This document shows positions 14,831-23,804 of a DNA stretch of 47,784 nt, in pieces. Source of the stretch: an uncultured Oscillospiraceae bacterium (GTDB lineage: Bacteria > Bacillota > Clostridia > Oscillospirales > Oscillospiraceae); contig CAJOHR010000026.1 of the NCBI GenBank assembly GCA_905234425.1, positions 1-47,784 on the forward strand, read 5' to 3'. Position 1 is the stretch's first letter, and every line of letters starts with the position of its first letter. The notes beneath the pieces were generated by a model that saw only the letters and a program-made list of their open reading frames with translations, was not told the origin of the DNA and ran no database searches. The translations under genes and the position numbers were made by a program.

Positions 14831-17458
14831 TCAGCGAGGGGCCTTGATGGCAGCCTGAGCGGCGGCCAGCCGGGCGATGGGCACCCGGAAGGGAGAGCAG
14901 GAGACGTAATCCAGACCTGTCTTGTGGAAGAACTCCACGGAGGAGGGGTCGCCGCCGTGCTCGCCGCAGATGCCCAGCTTCAGGTCGGGGCGGGTGCTGC
15001 GGCCCAGCTTTGCGGCCATATCCACCAGCTTGCCCACGCCGGTCTGATCCAGCTTGGCGAAGGGATCGAACTCATAGATCTTGGTTTCGTAGTAGCTGCC
15101 CAGGAACTTGCCCGCGTCGTCACGGGAGAAGCCGAAGGTCATCTGGGTCAGGTCGTTGGTGCCGAAGGAGAAGAACTCCGCCTCCTTGGCGATCTCGTCG
15201 GCGGTGAGGGCCGCTCTGGGGATCTCGATCATGGTGCCAACCTTGTAGACGACCTTCACGTCGCTGGCGGCAATGACCTCATCGGCGGTGGCAACCACCA
15301 CGTCCTTGACATACTTGAGCTCCTTGACCTCACCCACCAGGGGGATCATGATCTCAGGAACGACTTCCCAGTCGGGATGACGCTTCTGGACGTTGATGCC
15401 CGCCTGGATCACGGCACGGGTCTGCATGGCGGCGATCTCCGGATAGGTGACGGCCAGACGGCAGCCGCGATGGCCCATCATGGGGTTGGCCTCGTGGAGG
15501 CTCACAATGACCTCGTTCAGCCGCTCCACGCTGACGCCCATATCGGCGGCCAGCGCCTTGATGTCCTCGGGGTCCGTGGGCAGGAACTCATGGAGCGGGG
15601 GATCCAGGAAACGGACGGTTACGGGATAGCCGTGCATGGCCTCCAGAATGGCCTCAAAGTCGCTCCGCTGCATGGGCTCGATCTTGCTGAGGGCCTTTTC
15701 CCGCTGCTCCTTGGTCTCGGAGATGATCATCTCCCGGAAGGCGCCGATACGGTCACCGAAGAACATGTGCTCCGTGCGGCACAGGCCGATGCCCTGGGCG
15801 CCGAACTTGTAGGCGTTCTCCGCGTCCGTGGGGGTCTCGGCGTTGGCCCGGACCCGGAGCTGCCGGAACTGGTCGGCCCAGCCCATGACCCGGGCGAACT
15901 CGCCGCCGATGGAGGCTTCCACCGTGGGGATGATGCCCTCGTAGATGGAGCCGGTGGAGCCGTCGATGGAGAGGGTGTCGCCCTCATGGAAGGTCTTGCC
16001 GGCCAGGGTGAACTTCTTGTGCTCCTCATCCATATCGATGTCGGAGCAGCCGGAGACGCAGCAGGTGCCCATGCCACGGGCCACAACGGCGGCGTGGGAG
16101 GTCATGCCGCCGCGCACGGTCAGGATGCCCTCGGCGGCCTTCATGCCCTCGATGTCCTCGGGAGAGGTCTCCAGCCGGACCAGGACCACCTTCTTGCCGG
16201 ACTCGGCCCAGACCTTGGCGTCCTCGGCGGTGAACACGATCTGTCCCGCGGCGGCGCCGGGGGAGGCGGCCAGAGCCTTGCCGATGGGCTCGGTCTTGGC
16301 GAGGACCTCGGGATCAAACTGGGGATGGAGCAGAGCGTCCAGGCTCTTGGCGTCGATCATGGCCACGGCCTGCTTCTCGTCGATCATGCCCTCGTCCACC
16401 AGGTCGCAGGCGATTTTCAGGGCGGCGGCGGCGGTGCGCTTGCCGTTCCGGCACTGGAGCATGTAGAGCTTGCCGTGCTCCACGGTGAACTCCATGTCCT
16501 GCATGTCGTGGTAGTGGCTCTCCAGAATGTCGCAAACCTTGACGAACTCGCCGTAGGCCTCGGGGAACTTCTCGGCCATCTCGGAGATGGGCATGGGGGT
16601 CCGCACGCCGGCCACCACGTCCTCGCCCTGGGCGTTGGTCAGGAACTCGCCGAAGAGGGTCTTTTCGCCGGTGCCCGGGTTCCGGGTGAAGGCCACGCCG
16701 GTGCCGCAGTCGTCGCCCATGTTGCCGAAGGCCATGGACTGGACGTTGACGGCGGTGCCCCAGGAATAGGGGATGTCGTTGTCCCGGCGGTAGACGTTGG
16801 CTCTGGGGTTGTCCCAGGAACGGAACACGGCCTTGATGGCGCCCTGAAGCTGATCAATGGGATCGGAGGGGAAGTCCTGGCCCAGCTTGGCCTTGTATTC
16901 CTCCTTGAACTGGAAGGCCAGCTCCTTGAGGTCCTCGGCAGTAAGCTCCACGTCCTGGGTGACGCCGCGATCCGCCTTCATCCTGTCGATGAGCTGCTCG
17001 AAATACTTCTTGCCCACCTCCATAACCACGTCGGAATACATCTGAATAAAACGGCGGTAGCAGTCCCAGGCCCAGCGGGGATTCCCGGACTTCTCGGCCA
17101 GGGTGTTCACCACGGTCTCGTTGAGGCCCAGGTTTAGAATGGTGTCCATCATGCCGGGCATGGAGGCCCGGGCGCCGGAGCGGACGGAGACCAGCAGGGG
17201 ATTCTCTGCGTCGCCGAATTTCTTGCCGGTGATCTCCTCCATCCTGGCCACGTACTCCATGATCTCCGCCATGATCTCGTCGTTGATCTGACGGCCGTCC
17301 TCATAGTACTGGGTGCAGGCCTCGGTGGTGATGGTGAAGCCCTGGGGAACGGGGAGACCGATGTTGGTCATCTCTGCCAGATTAGCGCCCTTGCCGCCCA
17401 GGAGCTCACGCATGGTGGCGTTGCCCTCGGTGAACAGGTAGACGTACTTTTTCGCCAT
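14831..17458 (-). CDS. ppdK: Pyruvate, phosphate dikinase
   Basis: This 875-residue cytosolic enzyme interconverts pyruvate + ATP + Pi with phosphoenolpyruvate + AMP + PPi. The N-terminal ATP-grasp region starts with LLGGKGANLAEM. The swivelling domain carries the phospho-accepting histidine in GGMTSHAAVVARGMG, and the C-terminal PEP/pyruvate domain ends with GICGEHGGDPSSVEFF and VSCSPFRVPIARLAAAQ. The length is as in other bacterial PpdK. The ATG at 17458 has AAGGAGG nearby. It is monocistronic, with its own promoter and terminator, and is typical of anaerobes using PPi-linked glycolysis. Confidence 0.97.
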   Translation of the reverse strand: MAKKYVYLFTEGNATMRELLGGKGANLAEMTNIGLPVPQGFTITTEACTQYYEDGRQINDEIMAEIMEYVARMEEITGKKFGDAENPLLVSVRSGARASMPGMMDTILNLGLNETVVNTLAEKSGNPRWAWDCYRRFIQMYSDVVMEVGKKYFEQLIDRMKADRGVTQDVELTAEDLKELAFQFKEEYKAKLGQDFPSDPIDQLQGAIKAVFRSWDNPRANVYRRDNDIPYSWGTAVNVQSMAFGNMGDDCGTGVAFTRNPGTGEKTLFGEFLTNAQGEDVVAGVRTPMPISEMAEKFPEAYGEFVKVCDILESHYHDMQDMEFTVEHGKLYMLQCRNGKRTAAAALKIACDLVDEGMIDEKQAVAMIDAKSLDALLHPQFDPEVLAKTEPIGKALAASPGAAAGQIVFTAEDAKVWAESGKKVVLVRLETSPEDIEGMKAAEGILTVRGGMTSHAAVVARGMGTCCVSGCSDIDMDEEHKKFTLAGKTFHEGDTLSIDGSTGSIYEGIIPTVEASIGGEFARVMGWADQFRQLRVRANAETPTDAENAYKFGAQGIGLCRTEHMFFGDRIGAFREMIISETKEQREKALSKIEPMQRSDFEAILEAMHGYPVTVRFLDPPLHEFLPTDPEDIKALAADMGVSVERLNEVIVSLHEANPMMGHRGCRLAVTYPEIAAMQTRAVIQAGINVQKRHPDWEVVPEIMIPLVGEVKELKYVKDVVVATADEVIAASDVKVVYKVGTMIEIPRAALTADEIAKEAEFFSFGTNDLTQMTFGFSRDDAGKFLGSYYETKIYEFDPFAKLDQTGVGKLVDMAAKLGRSTRPDLKLGICGEHGGDPSSVEFFHKTGLDYVSCSPFRVPIARLAAAQAAIKAPR

Positions 17459-17546
17459 AAAAATGTCCTCCTTCAGTTTTCAGAACGCTGCCCCAGTGCA
17501 GGAGGCAACTCATTCCACTTGTTACATACGTTTCAATTGCGGGGCT

Positions 17547-17575
17547 ATCATAGCACGGGAAGGATTTTCTGTCAA
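17547..17575 (-). promoter_or_regulatory. Sigma-A promoter of ppdK
   Basis: On the minus strand TTGACA (17570-17575), 17 bases, TATGAT (17547-17552). The leader is about 80 bases and contains a weak hairpin around 17490-17512. Confidence 0.8.
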
Positions 17576-17652
17576 TCTCCCAGGCCATTTATTTTGCGCG
17601 AATTTCTCCGAAATATCAGGGAGAAAACGCATAAATCAAAAGCGCCGGCTTC

Positions 17653-17681
17653 TTGCGAACAAAGTCGGGATCTGCTATAAT
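17653..17681 (+). promoter_or_regulatory. Sigma-A promoter of the HAD phosphatase gene
   Basis: TTGCGA (17653-17658), 17 bases, TATAAT (17676-17681), 26 bases before the GTG start. Confidence 0.75.
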
Positions 17682-17707
17682 GACGATGCTTTGGAAGGAG
17701 GATCCCC

Positions 17708-18358
17708 GTGAAAAAAGCCTGTATTTTTGACCTGGACGGCACCCTGACCCAGACCCTTGCCTCCATCGCCCGTCCCACCAATCTGACCCTCAGGCATTTC
17801 GGCCTGCCGGAAATGCCCGTGGAAAACTTCCGCTACTACGCCGGGGACGGCATCGACAACACCCTGCGCCGGGCTCTCCGGGACGCGGGAGATCCGGAGG
17901 GGCGGTTTTTCGCCGAGGGGATCGAAATGTGCCGGCGGTGGTACCGTGAGGACCCGCTCTTTGAGGTCAGGCCCTATCCCCGCATCACGGAGCTGCTGTC
18001 CCGGCTGCGTGAGAAGGGCGTCCTTTTGGCTGTGTGCTCCAACAAGCCCCATGAGAACGCGGTTCCCGTGGTAGAGACCATCTTTGGCCCCGGCGTCTTT
18101 GCCGCCATCCAGGGACAGACAGAGCGGGTCCCCATGAAGCCGGACCCCACGGGCGTCCTGCGCATTCTGGAAGCCCTGGGGGTATCCAGGGATGAATGCC
18201 TCTACGTGGGGGACACGAATACGGATATGCAAACGGGGAAAAACGCCGGGGTGTTCACCGTGGGCGTCACCTGGGGCTTCCGGGACCGGCAGGAGCTGGA
18301 GGCAGGGAACGCTGACCGGATCATCGACGACCCTCTGGAGCTGCCGGACCTCTTATAA
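17708..18358 (+). CDS. HAD-superfamily hydrolase, phosphoglycolate-phosphatase-like
   Basis: This 216-residue protein has all four HAD motifs: FDLDGTLT at the start (nucleophile and acid aspartates), CSNKP (motif II), the lysine in MKPDPTG (motif III) and YVGDTNTDM (motif IV). The helical cap lies between residues 15 and about 85. This arrangement matches Gph-type phosphatases acting on phosphoglycolate or other small phosphoesters; the substrate is open. The start is GTG at 17708 with GGAAGGAGG seven bases upstream. Confidence 0.87.
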   Translation: MKKACIFDLDGTLTQTLASIARPTNLTLRHFGLPEMPVENFRYYAGDGIDNTLRRALRDAGDPEGRFFAEGIEMCRRWYREDPLFEVRPYPRITELLSRLREKGVLLAVCSNKPHENAVPVVETIFGPGVFAAIQGQTERVPMKPDPTGVLRILEALGVSRDECLYVGDTNTDMQTGKNAGVFTVGVTWGFRDRQELEAGNADRIIDDPLELPDLL

Positions 18359-18424
18359 ATGGCGCTGCTGCAAGGGATGGTATTTGAAAATTAGTATTAA
18401 CGACGTTATAATTCCATGCGGCCT

Positions 18425-18522
18425 GGTATCTGTTCAGTCGCTGTCATTCTGAGGAACAAAGTGACGAAGAATCTTGGCATTATTCACGATTTCAGGTAAA
18501 AGATCCTTCGCTTACGCTCAGG
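18425..18522 (+). repeat. Palindromic intergenic repeat, copy B (B/C subfamily)
   Basis: Contains GTCATTCTGAGG, GACGAAGAATCTT, ATTCACGATTTCA and AAGATCCTTCGCTTACGC. It is shared with the element at 23517-23628 read on the other strand, including the outer GTATCTGTTC. A 13-base direct repeat, TTCCATGCGGCCT, flanks it (18412-18424 and 18523-18535). Confidence 0.72.
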
Positions 18523-18540
18523 TTCCATGCGGCCTATCAT
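18512..18540 (+). promoter_or_regulatory. Possible promoter of the D,D-carboxypeptidase gene
   Basis: TTACGC (18512-18517), 17 bases, TATCAT (18535-18540). It is a weak match. The -35 box lies inside repeat copy B. Confidence 0.3.
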
Positions 18541-18614
18541 AATCATACGAAACACGGAATAATTCAGCCGCTTTCCGCATAGCTTGTACTACTTGGAGCA
18601 AGGAGGACAAGACT

Positions 18615-19748
18615 ATGCGGAGAGCGGTTGTTTCGCTGCTTGTGGCACTGAGCCTGTTGACCCCCTGTCTGGCGGCGCCGGAGGTGGCGGCGCCCTCCTG
18701 TCTTCTGATGGACAGGGCCACGGGGACGGTGCTGTACGAAAAGGACGCCGACCGGCGGCTGGCGCCGGCCAGCGTCACGAAAATCATGACCCTGCTGCTG
18801 GTCATGGAAGCCATCGATTCCGGCCAACTCACCTGGGACGAGACCGTCATGGCCTCGGCCAATGCGGCGGGAAAAGGCGGCAGCCAGGTCTATCTGGCGG
18901 AGAACGAGCACATGACCGTCCGGGACATGGTCAAGTGCGTGGTGGTGGCCTCGGCCAATGACTGTGCCGCAGCCCTGGCGGAGCGGGTGGCCGGCAGCGA
19001 GAGCGCTTTTGTGGACCGGATGAACGACAAGGCCGCGGAGCTGGGCATGGTGAACACCCACTTTGAAAACTGCACGGGCCTGGACGACGAGGCCCCGGCG
19101 GACCGGCACTACACCACCTCCCGGGATATCGCCATCATGTCCCGAGCGCTTCTGGCCCACGACGGGATCCGGGAGTTCACCACCATCTGGATGGACACCA
19201 TCCGGAACGGCACCTTCGGCCTGACCAACACCAACAAGCTGGTGCGCTTTTATCCCGACGCCACAGGTCTGAAAACGGGCTTTACCCAGGCTGCGGGCTA
19301 CTGCATGAGCGCCACGGCGGAGCGAGACGGCATGGAGCTCATTGCCGCGGTCATGCACTGCGGCAGCAGCACCGAGCGCTTCAATTCCGCCCGGGAGCTG
19401 CTGGAATACGGCTTTGCCAACTACACCCTGGTGGACCCGGCGGCCGATGTGGTGCTGGAGCCTGTGACTGTGGAGCTGGGAACGGCGGAAACGGTACAGG
19501 CCGTACCCCGGGATTCGGAGCCTGTGCTGCTGGAAAAGACGGCGGCGGCAGGCTGTGAAAGGGAAATCTCTCTCCCGTCCCAGGTGGAGGCGCCCGTGGA
19601 GGCGGGCCAGGTCCTGGGGACCCTGACCCTCCGGCAGGGCGACACGATTCTGGCGGAGGTGCCCCTGGTGGCGGAGACCGGCGTGGAGCGGCTGGGCTTC
19701 GGGGCGCGGATGGTCCGGTTCCTCCGCTATCTGTGGATGGCGGAATAG
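18615..19748 (+). CDS. D-alanyl-D-alanine carboxypeptidase (PBP5/DacF type)
   Basis: This 377-residue secreted enzyme trims the terminal D-Ala from peptidoglycan stem peptides. A short signal peptide (about residues 1-20) precedes the S11 transpeptidase fold. Catalytic motifs are S53-x-x-K56 (PASVTKIM), S-x-N (VVASANDC) and K-T-G (TGLKTGFT). The PBP5-type C-terminal beta domain follows from about residue 270. The last residues (LGFGARMVRFLRYLW) could form a membrane-binding amphipathic helix. ATG at 18615 is preceded by AAGGAGG. Confidence 0.92.
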   Translation: MRRAVVSLLVALSLLTPCLAAPEVAAPSCLLMDRATGTVLYEKDADRRLAPASVTKIMTLLLVMEAIDSGQLTWDETVMASANAAGKGGSQVYLAENEHMTVRDMVKCVVVASANDCAAALAERVAGSESAFVDRMNDKAAELGMVNTHFENCTGLDDEAPADRHYTTSRDIAIMSRALLAHDGIREFTTIWMDTIRNGTFGLTNTNKLVRFYPDATGLKTGFTQAAGYCMSATAERDGMELIAAVMHCGSSTERFNSARELLEYGFANYTLVDPAADVVLEPVTVELGTAETVQAVPRDSEPVLLEKTAAAGCEREISLPSQVEAPVEAGQVLGTLTLRQGDTILAEVPLVAETGVERLGFGARMVRFLRYLWMAE

Positions 19749-19780
19749 AAGACATCTGTGCGGAATCGCGGTTTTCCCCA

Positions 19781-19809
19781 TTGCTTTTTCCACGGAAACT
19801 CTGTAAAAT
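19781..19809 (+). promoter_or_regulatory. Sigma-A promoter of pgi
   Basis: TTGCTT (19781-19786), 17 bases, TAAAAT (19804-19809). Confidence 0.6.
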
Positions 19810-19862
19810 ACACCATAGATGGGATCGAACCGATCCAATAACGGAAGGGAAGCGAGTACAAT

Positions 19863-21146
19863 ATGATCAAGACAGAGATATCCAATATCTGGGGCGCCAT
19901 TGATTTCTCCGCCCTCATGGCCGCGGAGGAACGCCTCGGCCAGGCCCATGCGATGCTGGCGGAGGGAAAAGGACCCGGGAACGACTTCCTGGGCTGGTAT
20001 CACCTTCCCTCCGGCACCACGGAAGCAGAGCTGGACGCCATTTCCGCTGCCGCCCGGAAGATCCGCATGGATTCCCAGGCCCTGGTGGTGGTGGGCATTG
20101 GCGGAAGCTATCTGGGAGCCAGAGCCGCCATTGAGTATATGAACGGCGTGCTCCACAATGAATCGGACCCTGTGAAGATCTATTTTGCCGGCAATCACCT
20201 GTCCACCCGGGCCCTGCATGAGCTTCTGGATCGTCTGGAGCACGTGGACTTCTCCATCAACATCGTCTCCAAATCCGGCTCCACCATGGAGACCGCCGTG
20301 GCCGCCCGGATGCTGCGGCAGCTTCTGGTCCGCCGCTACGGCATGGACAAGGCCAGAGAGCGGATCTATGTGACCACGGATCCGGAAAACGGCAAGCTGC
20401 GGAAGCAGACGAAGGAGGAGGGCTACGAGAGCTTCCCCATTCCCTCCAACGTGGGCGGCCGGTACAGCGTGCTCACGGCCTGCGGCCTCCTGCCCATGGC
20501 CGTGGCGGGCATCGACATCCGCGCGGTCATGGCCGGAGCCAGGCAGGCGGAAGCGGATCTGGACGTCCGGAGCATGGAGAACCCGGCCTGGCTCTATGCC
20601 GCCGCCCGGAATGCGCTCTATGAGCACGGGAAAAAGATCGAGCTGTTCTGCTCCTACGAGCCCTGCTTCGAGTATGTGGGCCGCTGGTGGCAGCAGCTCT
20701 TCGGCGAGAGCGAGGGCAAGGACGGAAAGGGCATCTTCCCCACCTGCCTCCAGTTTACAACGGATCTTCACTCCATGGGCCAGTTGATCCAGCAGGGAGA
20801 GCGGACCATGTTTGAGACGGTGGTGCGGTTTGCCCCGGCCTCCAGGAACCTGAACATCGACATGGATTGGAAGGATCTGGACGAGCTGAACTACCTGGTG
20901 AACAAGCCCGTAACCTATGTGGAGGAGAACGCCATTGAGGGCGTGATCCAGGCCCACGTGGACGGCGGCGTTCCGGTGATCGTCCTGGAGTGCGGCGAAA
21001 TGAACGCCAGGACCCTGGGCTATCTCTTCTATTTCTTCCAGCTCTCCTGCGGCATCTCCGCCTATATGCTGGGGGTCAACCCCTTCAATCAGCCCGGTGT
21101 GGAGGCCTACAAGAAGAACATGATGACGAACCTTGGACGGGGATAA
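19863..21146 (+). CDS. pgi: Glucose-6-phosphate isomerase
   Basis: This 427-residue cytosolic enzyme converts glucose-6-phosphate and fructose-6-phosphate. It is the short Firmicute/Thermotoga-type Pgi. Sugar-phosphate binding motifs are VVVGIGGSYLGARA and VSKSGSTMETAVA; the C-terminal part has MLGVNPFNQPGVEAYKK with the lysine expected to act in ring opening. It is monocistronic, with its own promoter and a terminator behind it. Confidence 0.96.
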   Translation: MIKTEISNIWGAIDFSALMAAEERLGQAHAMLAEGKGPGNDFLGWYHLPSGTTEAELDAISAAARKIRMDSQALVVVGIGGSYLGARAAIEYMNGVLHNESDPVKIYFAGNHLSTRALHELLDRLEHVDFSINIVSKSGSTMETAVAARMLRQLLVRRYGMDKARERIYVTTDPENGKLRKQTKEEGYESFPIPSNVGGRYSVLTACGLLPMAVAGIDIRAVMAGARQAEADLDVRSMENPAWLYAAARNALYEHGKKIELFCSYEPCFEYVGRWWQQLFGESEGKDGKGIFPTCLQFTTDLHSMGQLIQQGERTMFETVVRFAPASRNLNIDMDWKDLDELNYLVNKPVTYVEENAIEGVIQAHVDGGVPVIVLECGEMNARTLGYLFYFFQLSCGISAYMLGVNPFNQPGVEAYKKNMMTNLGRG

Positions 21147-21160
21147 ACAGAAAAAACACG

Positions 21161-21191
21161 TGCCGCCCGGCTTTTTCATAGCCGGGCGGCA
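21161..21191. terminator. Bidirectional terminator between pgi and proA
   Basis: Twelve-pair stem (21161-21172 with 21180-21191). A run of six T follows shortly on the minus strand (proA side) and a shorter T-rich stretch on the plus strand. Confidence 0.85.
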
Positions 21192-21201
21192 TTCGTTTCG
21201 G

Positions 21202-22458
21202 TTATCGGGTCTGTCCCGTTCCGTGGATGACGTATTTATAGGTGCACAGCTCCTCCAGCCCCATGGGGCCTCTGGCGTGGAGCTTCTGGGTGGAGATGCC
21301 CATCTCACAGCCAAGACCGAATTCGCCGCCGTCGGTGAATCGGGTGGAGGCGTTGACGTATACGGCGGCGGAATCCACGCAGGCGGTGAACAGGTCTGCG
21401 GCCTCCCGGTCCTCGGTGACGATGCAGTCGGAGTGGCCGGTGTGGTGCTCGGAGATGTGGCCGATGGCCTCGGTCACGTCCTCCACCAGCTTCACTGCCA
21501 GAATGTAGTCCAGGAACTCCGTGTCGAAGTCCCGGTCCCCGGCGGGAACCGCCTGCAAAATGGCGTTGGCCGGTCCGGCGGCCCGGAGCTCCACCGGGGG
21601 AAGTCCGGCGGCGGTCCGGCGATCTGTGAGCCGGTCCTTGAGCTTCGGCAGGAATTCCGCGGCAATATCCTGGTGGACCAGCAGCACCTCCTCGGCGTTG
21701 CAGACCGAAGGCCGGCTGGTCTTGGCGTTTTCGATGATATTGAGGGCCATGTCCTGATTGGCGGATTTGTCCACGTACACATGGCAGATGCCGGTGCCCG
21801 TCTGGATGCAGGGGACCCTGGCCTGCTCCGTGACGGCCCGGATCAGCCCGGCGCCGCCTCTGGGAATCAGCAGATCCACCAGACCGACAGCCTCCATAAG
21901 CTCCGCGGCGCTCCTCCGGCTGGTGTCCTCCACCAGATTGACCAGGGTATCGGGAAGTCCCGCGTCCCCAAGTCCCAGGCGGAGGGCCGAGACGATGGCG
22001 GCGGCGGAGCGGTAGGCCTCCTTGCCGCCCCGGAGGACGCAGACGTTGCCGCTTTTCAGGGCCAGAGCCGCCGCGTCGGAGGTTACGTTGGGCCGGGACT
22101 CATAGATGATGGCCACCACGCCCATGGGCACGGCGGTCTTTTCGATGACCAGCCCGTTGGGCCGCTCCACCCGGCGCAGGACCTTTCCCACCGGGTCCTC
22201 CAAGGCCGCCACCTGCCGGACGCCCTCGGCCATGTCGGCGATCCGGCCAGGGGACAGGGCCAGCCGGTCCAGCATCACGTCGGAGATGCGGCCTTTGGCG
22301 GCCTCCAGATCGGCCTTGTTGGCCTCCAGAATGGCGCCCTGCTCGGAAACCAGCCGGTCCGCCATGGCAAGGAGCGCCTTGTTTTTTAAACCTGTGTCCG
22401 CCCGGGCCAGGGCGGGAACGGAACGCTTTGCCTGGGTCAGAAGCTCCAATGTGGTCAT
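21202..22458 (-). CDS. proA: Gamma-glutamyl phosphate reductase
   Basis: This 418-residue NADPH-dependent enzyme makes glutamate-5-semialdehyde, the second step of proline synthesis. The catalytic cysteine lies in [14 protein letters not shown]. Other family segments are [20 protein letters not shown] and the C-terminal [14 protein letters not shown]. It overlaps proB by four bases (ATGA), so both are translated from one message. Confidence 0.97.
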   Translation of the reverse strand: MTTLELLTQAKRSVPALARADTGLKNKALLAMADRLVSEQGAILEANKADLEAAKGRISDVMLDRLALSPGRIADMAEGVRQVAALEDPVGKVLRRVERPNGLVIEKTAVPMGVVAIIYESRPNVTSDAAALALKSGNVCVLRGGKEAYRSAAAIVSALRLGLGDAGLPDTLVNLVEDTSRRSAAELMEAVGLVDLLIPRGGAGLIRAVTEQARVPCIQTGTGICHVYVDKSANQDMALNIIENAKTSRPSVCNAEEVLLVHQDIAAEFLPKLKDRLTDRRTAAGLPPVELRAAGPANAILQAVPAGDRDFDTEFLDYILAVKLVEDVTEAIGHISEHHTGHSDCIVTEDREAADLFTACVDSAAVYVNASTRFTDGGEFGLGCEMGISTQKLHARGPMGLEELCTYKYVIHGTGQTR

Positions 22459-23243
22459 GTGGTCTTCTCCTTTCTCAAAAAGCGGGTGCCGATGGTGTCC
22501 CCGTCCAGTATGCCGTAGAGGGCGTCGGGATGCTTCCCGTTGGCGATGATCATGTCGCAGCCCTGGGCCGTGGCGATCTCCGCGGCCTTGAGCTTGGTGG
22601 TCATGCCGCCGGAGCCCAGAGCGGAGCCTGCCCCATCGGCCAGAGCCCAGATTTCCGGCGTCAGCTCGGGGACCAGCTCCACCAGCGTGGCGGTGGGGTC
22701 CTTCCGGGGATCGGCGGTGTAGAGCCCGTTGATGTCGCTGAGCAGCACCAGCAGCTCCGCGTCCACCAGCCCTGCCACAATGGCGGAGAGGGAGTCGTTT
22801 TCCCCGATGGTGGTATTGACGCCGATCTCGTCGGTGGACACCGCGTCGTTTTCGTTGATGATGGGCAGAACGCCAAGCTCCAGGAGCCGGGTCAGGGTGG
22901 TGCGGAGATTGGCCCGGCGGTGGGGGTCCTGCACGTCCCCGGCGGTGAGCAGCACCTGGGCCACGTTATGATTGAACTCTCCGAAGAGCTTATCATAGAT
23001 GTACATCAGTTCGCACTGACCCACGGCGGCAGCCGCCTGCTTCGTGGCCATGTCCGAGGGACGGCCGGACAGCCCCAGCTTTCCCACGCCCATGCCGATG
23101 GCCCCCGAGGACACCAGCAGCAGCTCGTTTCCGGCATTTTTCAGGTCGCTTAATACCTTGCAGAGGTGCTCCACCTGCCGGATGTTCAAATGGCCCGAGG
23201 AGTGGGTCAGGGTGGAGGTGCCAACCTTGATACAGATTCGCAT
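22455..23243 (-). CDS. proB: Glutamate 5-kinase (no PUA domain)
   Basis: This 262-residue amino-acid kinase phosphorylates glutamate in the first step of proline synthesis. Motifs are KVGTSTL near the N terminus, [19 protein letters not shown] and [12 protein letters not shown]. It has the length of the short ProB type lacking the C-terminal PUA domain. A GGAGAG site precedes the ATG at 23243. It is the first gene of proBA. Confidence 0.96.
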   Translation of the reverse strand: MRICIKVGTSTLTHSSGHLNIRQVEHLCKVLSDLKNAGNELLLVSSGAIGMGVGKLGLSGRPSDMATKQAAAAVGQCELMYIYDKLFGEFNHNVAQVLLTAGDVQDPHRRANLRTTLTRLLELGVLPIINENDAVSTDEIGVNTTIGENDSLSAIVAGLVDAELLVLLSDINGLYTADPRKDPTATLVELVPELTPEIWALADGAGSALGSGGMTTKLKAAEIATAQGCDMIIANGKHPDALYGILDGDTIGTRFLRKEKTT

Positions 23244-23295
23244 ATCAATTCTCTCCGATCCTCGCCCGGAGGCGAATAATGATAATCGTTACATC

Positions 23296-23324
23296 ATTAT
23301 ACATAAGCGTGGAAGGATGTGCAA
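23296..23324 (-). promoter_or_regulatory. Sigma-A promoter of proBA
   Basis: On the minus strand TTGCAC (23319-23324), 17 bases, TATAAT (23296-23301), about 50 bases before proB. Confidence 0.75.
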
Positions 23325-23508
23325 GGGAGAACGGCGCGAAAAATACGAAAATGCCACGGACGGGGGACCAATCCCATCCGCGACACCTTCGCATAAAAAG
23401 AGAGAGAAAATGAAGGCAATTCGGGGTTCACCCGATTACCACCTTGATTGTATGAATTGGATTTGTGGTTTTCTTGTGGAAACTGTGACGAAATTATGAA
23501 TTCTTGAA
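23325..23508. other. Intergenic stretch without recognised feature
   Basis: Between the proBA promoter and repeat copy C I see no convincing ORF, RNA gene or strong hairpin. It is less GC-rich than the surrounding genes. Confidence 0.5.
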
Positions 23509-23516
23509 GGCGAAAC

Positions 23517-23628
23517 GTAACTGCTCCCGTCGCTTGTGTCATCCTGCGCGTAAGCGAAGGATCTTGAAATCGTGAATCACGCCGGGATTCCACTTCGTTC
23601 CTCAGAATGACAGCGACAGAACAGATAC
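23517..23628 (-). repeat. Palindromic intergenic repeat, copy C (B/C subfamily)
   Basis: On the minus strand it begins GTATCTGTTC and carries GTCGCTGTCATTCTG. Near its other end it has the near-complement CAGGATGACACAAGCGAC, which together form imperfect terminal inverted repeats. An 8-base direct repeat, GGCGAAAC, flanks it (23509-23516 and 23629-23636). Confidence 0.72.
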
Positions 23629-23697
23629 GGCGAAACATCTCTTTTTGGCTGAGCGGAAAAAAAGAACGACAATCTGCGCGGTTTTTGGAAATACTCC

Positions 23698-23726
23698 TTG
23701 ACTTTTTTGATAAGACGTGTTAATGT
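23698..23726 (+). promoter_or_regulatory. Probable promoter of the sodium:solute symporter gene
   Basis: TTGACT (23698-23703), 17 bases, TAATGT (23721-23726). The -10 lies in a short direct repeat GTGTTAATGTGTTAATG, which may be an operator. Confidence 0.5.
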
Positions 23727-23804
23727 GTTAATGCTTTACATGGTAAAAGTAAAAACAAATGCAGGCGCGTCCCACCGGGGTCCGCCGGAAATGAGGCGAT
23801 CATT

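Noticed and set aside
14924-17137. Long open frame of over 700 codons opposite ppdK, and similar long frames opposite the SLH gene and pgi
   Set aside because: They lie fully antisense to well-recognised genes, show low-complexity His/Gly/Arg-rich products, have no ribosome binding site and arise from high GC content.
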